A stretch of DNA of 64,000 nucleotides from Desulfonatronum thiodismutans (GCF_000717475.1 NZ_JPIK01000021.1:118195-182194), one strand, 5' to 3'; positions 1 to 9,146 are shown, counted from the stretch's first letter. A program made the numbers and translations. The notes: a model not told the origin generated them from the letters alone.

Positions 1-2766
1 CAAGCGGACAACGTCGTTCACTGTCCGACGCGGTTCGAAGGCCGCGTCTTTCAGTTCCAGCTTGCCGGCCTCGATTTTTGAGAGATCGAGAATGTCGGTG
101 GTCAGGGTGAGCATCCTGTTTCCGGCATCCCGGACAAGTTCGAGATACTCCCGCTGCTCCGGACTGAGCGGCGTGTCCAGAAGCAAGTCCGTCAGACCCA
201 TAACGCCGGACAACGGAGTGCGGACTTCGTGGCTCATCTTGGCCAGGAAGGCGGACTTGACCCGACTCGTTGCCTCGGCCTGCTGCTTGATGAATGTTTC
301 GCTTGCCTTGCGCGCGATTGCCGCTCCGATGGCCGAGGCCACGATGTGCAGGACGTTTTCTTCCGCAAAGGTCCAATCGCGTGTCGTGCGCACCGAATCA
401 AAACCCAGAAAGCCCCAAACCCGTTCGTCGGAATGTATCGGGACGACGAGCAGACTCTGAATGTTTTGAGGCTCAAGAAAGCCTCGTTCTTCATCCGGAA
501 AATGTCGGACATGCCCTGAGATGCATTTTCCAGCCTCCATTGCCTGCCGCCAACGAGGACAGGCCGCGAGATACGGTACGTTTTTCAAGTTCGGATTGTC
601 GATTTGCGGCACGATGCCCGTGTTGACCCATTCCCAGGTCTGGCTGGTCAGGAGCAGTCCGGTTTCCTCATCCACATGGTCTCTGAATACGTAGACCCGG
701 TCGGTGTTGGTGACTTGCCCCAAACCAGCCAGAATATCGGTGACGCATGGCCCCAACTCCACGTCGCGCAAGAGATTCAGGGTGGCGCTCGCAGCGACTT
801 CCAGAAGCTTCTCCCGCTGCATCAGCGCCTCCTCGGACAGCTTGCGCCGCGTGACATCCACGCCGACGGCCCAGACATCGTCCCCGGTGTAGCTCAGTTC
901 CGGGGGCAGATTGGACCAAACGATGTGGCGTGCTGTTCCGTCCTTGGCGGTCAGCGTAATCTCCTTGTTGGTAAATTCGCTCCCTGCTTCCTCCCATTCG
1001 CGCAACATCCGCGCGGCATAAACCTGGTCCGGATACATCAGGGCAAAGGCCTTGGGATTGTCGATCGCCTCTTCCTTGGAGTAGCCGGTAATGATTTCAG
1101 AGGTCTTGTTCCAGTAAGTAAACCGTGCGTCTTTCGTACCGGCATTGAGCAGCACCGGTAGGTTTTCAGCCAATGCACGGAAGCGTTGTTCACTCTCCAG
1201 AAGCGCTTTTTCAGCCTTTCTGCGTACGGTAACGTCCTCGGTGACGGCCATGGATCGGACGAAAACGCCCTCTTTATCGAACTCGGATACGCCGGACATC
1301 AACACGTCCAGTATCCGCCCGTCCTTGGTCACCATCTGATAGGGCAGGTCTTTCGCGGAACCGGTTTCAAAAAACTTCGGGATGTTCTCTTCCAGCGCCC
1401 GACATCTGGACTCATCCGTGAAAAAGTCTACGGATCGGCGTCCTATAACCTCATCTCGTGTATAACCGAGTTTTTCTAGCCACAGATTGCTGATGCTGAT
1501 GATTTTTCCATCTTTGTCGATGGAATGCAGCATTGCGGGGGTATCTTCGTAAAGTGAGCGATATCTGGTTTCACTTTCCTCTCGTTCTCTTTGTGATGTG
1601 ACGAGGGCCGTCAAGTCGTGGATCGTGACGACCAGGCCGAGAATTTCTTCGCCTTCCCAACAAGGGGAGTAGCTGATCCTCAGAAAAAGACGTGCCAGGT
1701 GCCTGACTTCCACCCAACCTTTCCAAAACGCAGCTTCCCCCAACCGTGAAACCCGGACGAGCTGCGGTCTCACTTCTTGATCATAAAACTCCTTACTGAG
1801 CAGCTCGACAAGAAAGTCCGCATAAATTCTGCCCAGCAACTGTTGGGAGGATGCTCCGACCAGTCGTTCATAAGCGGCGTTTACCGAGCCGATAATCCCG
1901 TTCTTGTCCACGAAAACCTGGGCGTTCGAGGAATGCCAGACCATCAGGTCGCTTATGCGCAGTCGAGCTTGCGCTTTACTTCTCTCCAACGCTTCGAATT
2001 GGTACTTTTCAACGGCAAGGCTCAGTTCTCTGTTCCTCTCGCGGACATGCTCCTCCAATTCGCATTTGTTGTGGACGAGGGTCCTGGCAAGTTCTCCAAA
2101 TTCCGTAATATCTTGAAGAATGAGCAAAACATCCTCAGGCGCGTCGGCTTTCGTCCGCTGGGTATCCACACTGATGCACAAGGTCCGTTGACTCAAGGAT
2201 TTTGTCTTCACCTGAAGCACCAGGCTGATCTTTTGTCCGTGCCCGGCTTTGTCGAGGAACTCTTGCACCGCTGAATGATCCTCAGGACGGATGTGTTTGA
2301 GGAAGCGTTTTACCGTGGGTTTGACGGAGTACGGCTGATAGCCCAGCATGGAATAAACGGACGAACTCCAACTTGTCCGCCTGCCGTCTGAAGACGCCAA
2401 GGTCCAAGTTCCAACCCAGACGGGCGTGCAGTAGTCGCCTGGCCACGCGCCGCCAGTCTCCGCGAAGCCCGGGTGTTCTCCTGGCGGGTCGTTTTCCAGG
2501 ATATCGTCGGCAAAGAGGAACAGGTTGAGCAGGTTGGTTTCCAGGGCCTGACTGATACTCTCCAAGGCCGGGAAAGAAGGGGATCGTTCCCCACACTCGA
2601 TGCGATTGACCTGCCGGAGGCTGAGCCCGGCTTTTTCCGCCACTTCGGCCTGGGTCAGGTTCTTTACTGAACGTAAATATCGCAAGCGACTGCCAAGCTT
2701 GTGGATAGTCGGCACGTCGGTATGCGTGGCGTTGGATTGAAGATGAGTTTTTGGGTGCTTCGACAT
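1..2766 (-). CDS. XRE-HTH / multi-PAS / GAF sensor histidine kinase (3' part outside window)
   Basis: Translating the minus strand from an ATG at 2766 gives an open frame of 922 codons that runs off the left edge. Residues about 20-80 form a lambda-repressor-type helix-turn-helix (LTQAEVAEKAGLSLRQVNRI). PAS domains follow at about 105-205, 245-370, 375-500 and 505-630, then a GAF domain at about 650-820, then a HisKA H-box MSHEVRTPLSGVMGL with His846. The ATPase domain, and any receiver, lies beyond base 1. There is no signal peptide or membrane segment, so the protein should be cytoplasmic. The HTH suggests it may also bind DNA, or that the domain senses a ligand or mediates dimerisation; this cannot be decided here. 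The kinase assignment is firm because the H-box and the PAS/GAF order are clear. Target and signal are unknown. Confidence 0.85.
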   Translation of the reverse strand, partial: MSKHPKTHLQSNATHTDVPTIHKLGSRLRYLRSVKNLTQAEVAEKAGLSLRQVNRIECGERSPSFPALESISQALETNLLNLFLFADDILENDPPGEHPGFAETGGAWPGDYCTPVWVGTWTLASSDGRRTSWSSSVYSMLGYQPYSVKPTVKRFLKHIRPEDHSAVQEFLDKAGHGQKISLVLQVKTKSLSQRTLCISVDTQRTKADAPEDVLLILQDITEFGELARTLVHNKCELEEHVRERNRELSLAVEKYQFEALERSKAQARLRISDLMVWHSSNAQVFVDKNGIIGSVNAAYERLVGASSQQLLGRIYADFLVELLSKEFYDQEVRPQLVRVSRLGEAAFWKGWVEVRHLARLFLRISYSPCWEGEEILGLVVTIHDLTALVTSQREREESETRYRSLYEDTPAMLHSIDKDGKIISISNLWLEKLGYTRDEVIGRRSVDFFTDESRCRALEENIPKFFETGSAKDLPYQMVTKDGRILDVLMSGVSEFDKEGVFVRSMAVTEDVTVRRKAEKALLESEQRFRALAENLPVLLNAGTKDARFTYWNKTSEIITGYSKEEAIDNPKAFALMYPDQVYAARMLREWEEAGSEFTNKEITLTAKDGTARHIVWSNLPPELSYTGDDVWAVGVDVTRRKLSEEALMQREKLLEVAASATLNLLRDVELGPCVTDILAGLGQVTNTDRVYVFRDHVDEETGLLLTSQTWEWVNTGIVPQIDNPNLKNVPYLAACPRWRQAMEAGKCISGHVRHFPDEERGFLEPQNIQSLLVVPIHSDERVWGFLGFDSVRTTRDWTFAEENVLHIVASAIGAAIARKASETFIKQQAEATSRVKSAFLAKMSHEVRTPLSGVMGLTDLLLDTPLSPEQREYLELVRDAGNRMLTLTTDILDLSKIEAGKLELKDAAFEPRRTVNDVVRL

Positions 2767-3168
2767 TGTTTCAGGTCATCAGAGTCGCCATGGACGCACA
2801 ATCGCCCACGGATTCAGGTTTTTGGGGATATTTGTTAGGGGGGGCTCCGTTATTCGGCCCCACCGTCCCCGGACCAGCCCTTGGGGGGATCCGCGCAAGC
2901 CACCGAGAGGCAGCCTGGATGAGCAATATCCTTATTTTTCACGTTTCGCACCTTGTCGGGCCTCTTCCGCCTGAGCGGACAAGGCCTTCGCCGCTGCGCT
3001 TTCCCATTAAGCTTTTACGTGAATGTTATCAAAACGCGTCCGGATGTATACGACACAGGGGGACGTATTAGAGTGCTTTTTTATGAGCGATCTAGCCGCA
3101 TGGTGGGGTTATTTTTGACCCTGAACACTGAGGTCGTTGTTGCCGCAGGCTATAAGTCCGGCCCAAAC
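2767..3168. other. Intergenic region without a convincing gene
   Basis: This 400-bp stretch separates the start of the leftward kinase from the toxin-antitoxin operon and must hold the kinase promoter. Open frames here are short, lack ribosome-binding sites and resemble no family I know. I see no tRNA, no recognised riboswitch fold and no strong terminator. Confidence 0.5.
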
Positions 3169-3198
3169 TTGACGAGACTTTTTCCGAGGTCTTATATT
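3169..3198 (+). promoter_or_regulatory. Sigma-70 type promoter of the toxin-antitoxin operon
   Basis: A -35 box TTGACG at 3169-3174 and a -10 box TATATT at 3193-3198 are separated by 18 bp. They lie about 30 bp upstream of the antitoxin start codon, so the leader would be short, as is usual for an autoregulated toxin-antitoxin operon. Confidence 0.6.
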
Positions 3199-3230
3199 AG
3201 GTCTTGAACAAAAAAAACAGGAGACGTCTC

Positions 3231-3482
3231 ATGCCGACAAATCTCGTTCTCACGGATGTTACGGCCAGCATATCCGATCTTAAGAAAAATCCCATGAAGA
3301 CCGTGGAGGCGGGCGACGGCTTTGCCGTGGCGATTTTGAACCGGAACAAGCCGGCCTTTTACTGTGTTCCGTCGCGGGCCTACGAGTCCCTGATGGACAG
3401 GCTGGAAGATCTGGAGTTGAACGCATTGGCCGATGCCCGCAAGGATCAGCCGGAATTGGAAGTGGCCCTTGATGAATTATAA
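3231..3482 (+). CDS. stbD: StbD/RelB-type antitoxin
   Basis: An 83-residue protein of the StbD/Phd-YefM-like antitoxin group. The N-terminal half (TASISDLKKNPMKTVEAGDG, then AVAILNRNKPAFYCVP) is the typical DNA-binding and dimerisation part. The acidic C-terminus (LEVALDEL) would wrap the toxin. I chose the ATG at 3231 because AGGAG lies 8 bp upstream; an in-frame TTG at 3204 would add nine basic residues and lacks a good ribosome-binding site. The gene overlaps the toxin by 11 bp, the usual translational coupling. It is expected to repress its own promoter together with the toxin. Confidence 0.85.
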   Translation: MPTNLVLTDVTASISDLKKNPMKTVEAGDGFAVAILNRNKPAFYCVPSRAYESLMDRLEDLELNALADARKDQPELEVALDEL

Positions 3483-3753
3483 GCTGCGGTTCAAGGAGCA
3501 GGCCTTGAAGGAGTGGCGAAAGCTGGACGAACATCTTCGAGAACAATTCAAACGCAAGCTCCAGGAAAGACTCCATAACCCGCATGTCCCCGCCTCTCGT
3601 CTGTCCAGAGGCGCCAATCGATACAAGATCAAGCTGAAAAGTGCCGGATATCGTCTGGTCTATGAAGTCCGTGATACGGTTTTCGTGGTCGTGGTCGTCG
3701 CAGTGGGGAAGCGTGAGCGTGGTTCGGTATACAAGACGGCGGAGAAGCGCTGA
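3472..3753 (+). CDS. stbE: StbE/RelE-family toxin
   Basis: A 93-residue basic protein of the RelE/ParE superfamily. It starts LRFKEQALKEWRKLD and continues through RYKIKLKSAGYRLVYEV to a C-terminal beta strand and KRERGSVYK, which matches RelE-type mRNA interferases of the StbE branch (ribosome-dependent mRNA cleavage). Length is normal for the family and the frame is intact, so the module is probably functional. The start codon lies inside the end of the antitoxin gene. Whether this copy cleaves mRNA or targets gyrase cannot be read from sequence alone. Confidence 0.85.
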   Translation: MNYKLRFKEQALKEWRKLDEHLREQFKRKLQERLHNPHVPASRLSRGANRYKIKLKSAGYRLVYEVRDTVFVVVVVAVGKRERGSVYKTAEKR

Positions 3754-3811
3754 AGTAAGCTTTGTCTGTTTTGTTTTTTTGACTTGCTGGAGTGGGCGGT
3801 AGGAGACGGCC

Positions 3812-4354
3812 ATGGCGGAACCGAGAATTGAGTCCAGGGATAATTCGTCTGAATCGGCTCCAAGTCCCGAGTCGTCGTGGAGTTTTCCCGGCCCGGGCGG
3901 CGTCATGGTCCGGATATTGGGATTCAGCCTGCTCTGGTGGATTCTGACTGAAGGCGGATCACTCTTTTCCGTCCTTGGACTTCTCGGCGTCGGATTGGCC
4001 GTGCCGGCCAGCTTCCGGCTGCTCCCGCCCCGGTCCTGGCCCCTCCGGCCCTTGGCCGTGATCCGTTTTTCGCCGTACTTTCTGCGGCAATCCCTGCTGG
4101 GCGGCCTGGACGTGGCCTCGCGGGCCATGCGGCTCCGGGTTGACGTGACGCCCACCGTGATCACCCATGTCTTCGCCCTTGAATCCGAGTCGGCTCGGGT
4201 GCTCTTCCTCTGGGTGGTCAGTCTCCTGCCGGGCACGGCCGCCGTGGACCTTCAGGGCGACAAAGCCCGGATCCACGTCCTGGACCAACGCCTCGCGGAC
4301 TCCGCGACCTTGAGAGAGCTGGAGCGGAGGATCGCGGGACTGTTCAGGCAGTGA
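3812..4354 (+). CDS. mrpE: MrpE/MnhE-type cation antiporter subunit, orphan
   Basis: A 180-residue membrane protein matching the MnhE family (subunit E of multisubunit Na+/H+ antiporters). A hydrophilic 30-residue leader is followed by two closely spaced hydrophobic helices (about 31-72), a region with FSPYFLRQSLLGGLDVASRA, and a C-terminal cytoplasmic domain with the family-typical VSLLPGTAAVD and HVLD. The ATG at 3812 has TAGGAG upstream. No other Mrp subunit (A-D, F, G) is encoded here, although Mrp subunits normally form one operon. Either the rest lies elsewhere or this is a stand-alone relative. It precedes a compatible-solute transporter, which fits salt or pH adaptation. Confidence 0.8.
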   Translation: MAEPRIESRDNSSESAPSPESSWSFPGPGGVMVRILGFSLLWWILTEGGSLFSVLGLLGVGLAVPASFRLLPPRSWPLRPLAVIRFSPYFLRQSLLGGLDVASRAMRLRVDVTPTVITHVFALESESARVLFLWVVSLLPGTAAVDLQGDKARIHVLDQRLADSATLRELERRIAGLFRQ

Positions 4355-4477
4355 CAGTTCTCCACATTGGTATTCGATTCGATGGACCGCGGCTTTTTTT
4401 TCATTCTTTGCACCTCGGTTCATATTGGAGTAGGGGGCATATTGCTGGAGAGGACATGAACAGGGAGGGAAGGAGTA

Positions 4478-6133
4478 ATGGTTGAAAAGAAGGAAACACA
4501 GGAATCCATCGACATGATCCCGCCCGAAGGCGAGGTCAATCCCATCGACACGGACTACACCATCGGCCAGGACAATGTATCCTACAAACTCGGTCGGTAC
4601 GGCGTGGACATCCACAACCCGGTCTTCGGCACCGCAGCGGCTGTTGTCGTCATTTTCGTCGTGGTGACGATGCTGTTTCAAACCCAGGCTGAGCCGCTGT
4701 TCGGCAGCTTGCGCAATTGGCTGACCTCAAACCTGGACTGGTTTTTCATCAGCGCCGGAAATATTTTCGTCCTGGTCTGTCTGTTTCTGATCGTCTCCCC
4801 CCTGGGCAGGGTCCGGATCGGCGGCACCGAGGCCACCCCGGACTTTTCGTATCTCGGCTGGTTCTCGATGCTTTTTGCGGCGGGGATGGGCATAGGCCTG
4901 ATGTTCTACGGGGTTTCCGAGCCCTTGTCCCATTTCAGCAGCGCCCTGGGCGGAACAGCCAGTGAGAACGGCATCCGCACGGACTGGGCCCCTCTGGGCG
5001 GGGCCGCGGGCGATACCCAGGCCGCGATCCGCCTGGGCATGGCGGCCACCATCTATCACTGGGCCCTGCATCCCTGGGCGATCTATTCGATCCTGGCCCT
5101 GGGTCTGGCCCTGTTCAGTTTCAACAAGGGTCTGCCCTTGACGGTCCGCTCCATTTTTTACCCCATCCTCGGTGAACGAGTCTGGGGCTGGCCAGGACAT
5201 GTCATCGATATTCTGGCCATTTTCGCGACCCTCTTCGGACTGGCCACCTCTTTGGGGATTGGTGCCTCCCAGGCCGCGGCGGGGCTGGGCTACCTGTTCA
5301 ATCTGCCCGACGGGAGCACGATGCAGGTCCTGTTAATCATCGGCATTACCCTGCTGGCCCTGATTTCCGTGGTTGCCGGCTTGGAAGCCGGGGTGCAGCG
5401 CCTGTCGCAGATCAACATGGTCCTGGCCGCGTTGTTGATGCTCTTCGTGATCATCGTGGGACCGACCCTGGCCATCCTGACCGGGTTTTTCACCAATCTG
5501 GCCGGCTATCTCCAGCATCTGCCGGCCCTGGCCAACCCCATTGGCCGCGAAGACGCCAATTTTGCCCAAGGCTGGACGGCATTCTACTGGGCCTGGTGGA
5601 TTTCCTGGTCGCCGTTCGTGGGGATGTTCATTGCCCGGGTTTCCAGGGGGCGGAACGTACGCGAATTCCTCATCTCGGTCCTGCTGATACCCTCCGCGGC
5701 CTGCGTGTTGTGGATGACGGTTTTCGGGACCACCGCCATTGGTCAGGTTGTCAGAGACGGCTACACGGCTGCCGCGGATGCCGCCTTGCCGTTGCAGCTT
5801 TTCGCCATGCTCGACGTTCTCCCGCTGGCCCAGATCACATCGTTCATCGGCATCATCCTGGTGGTGGTCTTTTTCGTGACTTCCTCGGACTCAGGTTCCT
5901 TGGTCATCGACACCATCGGTGCCGGCGGCAAGGTGCAAGCGCCGGTAGTGCAGCGCGTTTTCTGGTGTACCTTCGAGGGGCTGGTGGCCATTGCCCTGAT
6001 TCTTGGCGGTGGGCTGGTGGCGCTGCAAGCCATGGCGGTCTCCACGGGCTTCCCGTTCACCATCGTGCTGCTGGTGGCCTGCTGGTCGCTGATCAAGGGC
6101 TTGGCCTCGGAGCCGCGTCTCAAGAAAGTCTGA
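4478..6133 (+). CDS. BCCT-family betaine/carnitine/choline transporter
   Basis: A 551-residue secondary transporter with twelve hydrophobic segments. Two family signatures are clear: GMGIGLMFYGVSEP at residues 136-149 and FYWAWWISWSPFVGMFIAR starting at residue 369. The glycine-rich GMGIG segment resembles that of sodium-coupled BCCT members such as BetP, so Na+-driven uptake of glycine betaine or a similar solute is likely. The N-terminal 50 residues are acidic and cytoplasmic. The short C-terminal tail lacks the long regulatory extension of BetP. It is followed by a hairpin-forming repeat that may end transcription. The exact substrate cannot be told from sequence. Confidence 0.9.
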   Translation: MVEKKETQESIDMIPPEGEVNPIDTDYTIGQDNVSYKLGRYGVDIHNPVFGTAAAVVVIFVVVTMLFQTQAEPLFGSLRNWLTSNLDWFFISAGNIFVLVCLFLIVSPLGRVRIGGTEATPDFSYLGWFSMLFAAGMGIGLMFYGVSEPLSHFSSALGGTASENGIRTDWAPLGGAAGDTQAAIRLGMAATIYHWALHPWAIYSILALGLALFSFNKGLPLTVRSIFYPILGERVWGWPGHVIDILAIFATLFGLATSLGIGASQAAAGLGYLFNLPDGSTMQVLLIIGITLLALISVVAGLEAGVQRLSQINMVLAALLMLFVIIVGPTLAILTGFFTNLAGYLQHLPALANPIGREDANFAQGWTAFYWAWWISWSPFVGMFIARVSRGRNVREFLISVLLIPSAACVLWMTVFGTTAIGQVVRDGYTAAADAALPLQLFAMLDVLPLAQITSFIGIILVVVFFVTSSDSGSLVIDTIGAGGKVQAPVVQRVFWCTFEGLVAIALILGGGLVALQAMAVSTGFPFTIVLLVACWSLIKGLASEPRLKKV

Positions 6134-6223
6134 CCGGAAGTCCTGAGTCCGTTCGATTCAGTAATGCATACCCGGGGCGGGACATCGTTTTCGACTCTCC
6201 AGCTCCGCTCCCGGCCTGGGTTT

Positions 6224-6351
6224 AACAGTCCGCTGAAAAACTCCCAATTGCTGCGTCACTGCAAAAAGTTCAAACTCTTACGTATGAAAAAATACGCTTC
6301 GACCTTGAGCTTTTTTTGCTCCTTGCACTTGGGGTTTTTGAACGGACTGTC
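6224..6351. repeat. 128-bp palindromic element with ~24-bp terminal inverted repeats
   Basis: The ends (6224-6247 and 6329-6351) are imperfect inverted repeats, ACAGTCCGCTGAAAAACTCC against the complement of GGTTTTTGAACGGACTGT. The interior is also nearly self-complementary and ends in a central CGTAT/ATACG hairpin, so the whole element can fold into one long stem. No open frame lies in it. It looks like a non-autonomous MITE or REP-type element and could also terminate the upstream transporter transcript. Confidence 0.65.
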
Positions 6352-6408
6352 GGATAAGGTTTATTCAGCCGTTGGTTAACCAAAACTATCGCGCACGCGG
6401 CAAATCCC

Positions 6409-8307
6409 ATGGAAGTCGAACAGATAGAAATCGCAAACCACCTGCGACGATTTGAGCCTTTTGACGCCCTGCCGGAGGAGGCCGTGGCCCGCGTGGCCGC
6501 GAATGCTGATGTGGCTTATTACAAGGCGGGCAGCGATATTTTGCTGCTCAACGACGAGATACATGACCTCTATTTTATTCGTAGCGGCGCGGTGGAACTT
6601 TTCCGCCGCGATGGAGAGTTTTTCAACCGGTTGGGAGAAGGGGAACTTTTGGGGCAAACGGGTCTGATGATGCGCAACCGGGTGCGCTTCCCGGCACGAG
6701 CGCTGGAAGACACCTTGCTGTATATCATTCCCGAGACGATTTTCGACGAGCTGTGCGATCAGCATGACGTCTTTGCCGATTTCGTCGAGTTTGGAGACCA
6801 CTCTCGGCTCCAGCAGGCGATTTCCAGAGCTCAGCAGTCCAATGAGATGATGCGGACCAAGGTGAGCAGGCTGATCGGGCGTGAACCGGTGAGCGTCGAC
6901 CAGACGGCCAGCGTGCATCAGACCGCGATAAAAATGACCGAAGAGCGCGTTTCTTCAGTGCTGGTCACGGACATGAACGAGGATGGTGAATCCACCGTGG
7001 TCGGTATCGTGACGGACCAGGACTTGCGCACCCGGTTCATCTCGCCCGCGCTGGAGTTCGATACGCCGATCACGGCCATCATGTCTGCCAACCCGGTTAC
7101 TCTTGACGCCAACCTGTATGTGTTCGACGCCATGCTGACCATGCTGCGCCACAACGTGCATCACCTGCCCCTGATGCGCTCCCAGCAAGCCGTGGGAGTG
7201 ATCGCGCTGTCCGATCTGATCCGTTACGAATCCCAGAACAGTCTGTTCGTGGTGGCCAAGCTTTTGCGAGCCCAAAATCAGGAAGAACTGGTGAACCTGG
7301 GAAAAGATATCGACGCCAGTTTCGTGCGCATGGTCAACGAGGACGCCAATTCACACATGGTCGGCAGTGCCATGACCGTGTTCGGGCGCAGTATTTTCCA
7401 GCGACTGCTGGAACTGGCCGAGGAGCAACTCGGCCCCCCGCCGATCCCCTGCTGTTTTCTGACCCTGGGATCCATGGCCAGGGACGAGCTGCTGCCCGGC
7501 GGGGACCAGGACAACGCCCTGGTCTTGGACGACAGTTTTGATGCCGCCAAACACGATGGGTATTTCCAAAAACTGGCGGCTTTTGTTTCCGACGGACTGG
7601 CTGCCAACGGGTTTGCCTATTGCAAAGGCGGGGTGATGGCCACCACGGACAAATGGCGTCAGCCCCGGCATGTGTGGAAGAAGTATTTCGCGGACTGGAT
7701 CGCCTATCCCTCCAAGGAGGCGATGTTGAACAGTTCGATGTTTTTCGATCTGGACGGGGTCTGGGGACATACCGAATGGGTTATCCCTTTCCGGCAACAG
7801 ATCGCCCGCCAGGCCGCGAACCATAATCTGTTTCTGAGTTCCCTGGGGCGGGCCGCCCTGTACCGCACTCCTCCCCTGGGTTTTTTCAAGGATTTCGTGC
7901 TCGAGCAGGATGGGGAGCACAAGAATTCCCTGAATCTCAAGCGACGCGGCACGGCCCCCTTGGCGGCCCTGGTCCGCGTCCATGCGCTGGCTGTCGGGTC
8001 CACGGCTCAGAATACCTTTGAGCGGCTGGAAGACATCAAGGATGCGCGCCACCTGCCGCCAGGCCGGGCTGAGGCCCTGCGCGACGCCATGGAAATCATG
8101 TCCGTGGTCCGTCAGCGACACCATGCCGACCAAATCAGCCGGAAACAGAAGGTGGACAACAATATCAATCCCGAAGACTTGAGCCAGTTCGACCGTCGCA
8201 ACCTCAAGGAAGCCTTCCAAGTCCTCAACGACGCCCAGAACTATCTCAAAGTGCGCCCCGCCAAAGGGCGTTATAGAGGGACAAAGCGTGTTTTTTCCAC
8301 GTCCTGA
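6409..8307 (+). CDS. cNMP-binding / CBS pair / DUF294 nucleotidyltransferase-like protein
   Basis: A 632-residue soluble protein with three recognisable parts. Residues about 10-130 are a cyclic-nucleotide-binding fold, about 150-290 are two CBS motifs, and about 320-600 are the DUF294 putative nucleotidyltransferase with its C-terminal helical domain. The transferase motif is intact: GS at 354-355 followed by the metal-binding pair D366 and D368 in GGDQDNALV, which resembles GlnD/GlnE-type enzymes. Proteins of this architecture are often found beside transporters and DnaQ-like exonucleases, as here. A signalling role is likely, with the CBS and cNMP domains sensing nucleotides; the nucleotidylated target is unknown. 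Confidence 0.85.
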   Translation: MEVEQIEIANHLRRFEPFDALPEEAVARVAANADVAYYKAGSDILLLNDEIHDLYFIRSGAVELFRRDGEFFNRLGEGELLGQTGLMMRNRVRFPARALEDTLLYIIPETIFDELCDQHDVFADFVEFGDHSRLQQAISRAQQSNEMMRTKVSRLIGREPVSVDQTASVHQTAIKMTEERVSSVLVTDMNEDGESTVVGIVTDQDLRTRFISPALEFDTPITAIMSANPVTLDANLYVFDAMLTMLRHNVHHLPLMRSQQAVGVIALSDLIRYESQNSLFVVAKLLRAQNQEELVNLGKDIDASFVRMVNEDANSHMVGSAMTVFGRSIFQRLLELAEEQLGPPPIPCCFLTLGSMARDELLPGGDQDNALVLDDSFDAAKHDGYFQKLAAFVSDGLAANGFAYCKGGVMATTDKWRQPRHVWKKYFADWIAYPSKEAMLNSSMFFDLDGVWGHTEWVIPFRQQIARQAANHNLFLSSLGRAALYRTPPLGFFKDFVLEQDGEHKNSLNLKRRGTAPLAALVRVHALAVGSTAQNTFERLEDIKDARHLPPGRAEALRDAMEIMSVVRQRHHADQISRKQKVDNNINPEDLSQFDRRNLKEAFQVLNDAQNYLKVRPAKGRYRGTKRVFSTS

Positions 8308-9037
8308 GAAAAGGAAGCGCCGAAAGAGCGAGCCAATTCCTTGGAAAGACTTGTACGAAAAACGGCGGGCCCAGGCCCGGCACCCTTTGATTCGGGACTT
8401 CTATAAAGCCGGGGTCGTCGAAGCCGGGACGGCCTTGGCCGAGGTGCCGATGGTGGCGCTGGATTTTGAAACCACCGGCTTTGACCCCGACAAAGACGCC
8501 ATTGTCAGCATCGGCCTCGTCCCGTTCACGTTGCGTCGAATATTCGGCAGTCGCGCTCGATACTGGGTCGTCAACCCAGCCAGGGAGTTGAAGAAGGAAT
8601 CGGTGGTCTTCCATCGCCTTACCCATTCTGATGTTCTGAAAAGCCCCGACATAGAGGAAGTCTTGCCCGAATTGATCAGGGCTCTTTCTCAAACCGTCGT
8701 CGTCGTGCACTATCGGCGGATTGAGCGCCGATTCCTGGATGCCGCGGTGCGACAACGATGGGATGAGGGAATCATCTTTCCGGTCATCGATACCATGGAC
8801 ATTGAGGCCCGCCTCCATCGCCCGGACGACAAGGGATGGTGGACCTACCTGAAAAACCGCCTGTGGGGCCGTGACAAGCAATCCCTGCGCCTCGCGGCCA
8901 GCCGGACCCGCTACAACCTGCCCGTCTACTCCCCGCACCACGCCCTGACCGACGCCTTGGCCACCGCCGAACTGTTCCAAGCCCAGGCCGCATGGCGATT
9001 CACCCCGCAAACCCCTGTCAGCGACCTGTGGCGGTGA
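8288..9037 (+). CDS. DnaQ-like DEDDh 3'-5' exonuclease
   Basis: A 249-residue protein of the RNase T/DnaQ superfamily. The Exo I motif is VALDFETTGF with D59 and E61, and the Exo III motif is HALTDA with H218 and D222, so the DEDDh active site is recognisable. A basic 40-residue N-terminus precedes the domain. It starts with GTG at 8288, inside the end of the preceding gene (20-bp overlap), so the two are translationally coupled. No polymerase domain is present. Related proteins are called DNA polymerase III epsilon-like, but the constant pairing with a CBS/nucleotidyltransferase protein suggests a separate nucleotide-signalling or RNA-processing role. Confidence 0.85.
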   Translation: MFFPRPEKRKRRKSEPIPWKDLYEKRRAQARHPLIRDFYKAGVVEAGTALAEVPMVALDFETTGFDPDKDAIVSIGLVPFTLRRIFGSRARYWVVNPARELKKESVVFHRLTHSDVLKSPDIEEVLPELIRALSQTVVVVHYRRIERRFLDAAVRQRWDEGIIFPVIDTMDIEARLHRPDDKGWWTYLKNRLWGRDKQSLRLAASRTRYNLPVYSPHHALTDALATAELFQAQAAWRFTPQTPVSDLWR

Positions 9038-9146
9038 AGCAATGAGGGCAGTGCCTCCCCTGATTCCCGCCTCTCGAGTAATTTGTGTCGTCTCGTGGGC
9101 CCCTTTCAGGGTTGCCTCGTAGCCCCAACGGGGCGGCATACGATAG

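Noticed and set aside
2880..2935. Riboswitch-like GC-rich segment before the toxin-antitoxin genes
   Set aside because: It does not match the c-di-GMP, cobalamin or molybdenum-cofactor consensus elements that I compared by eye.
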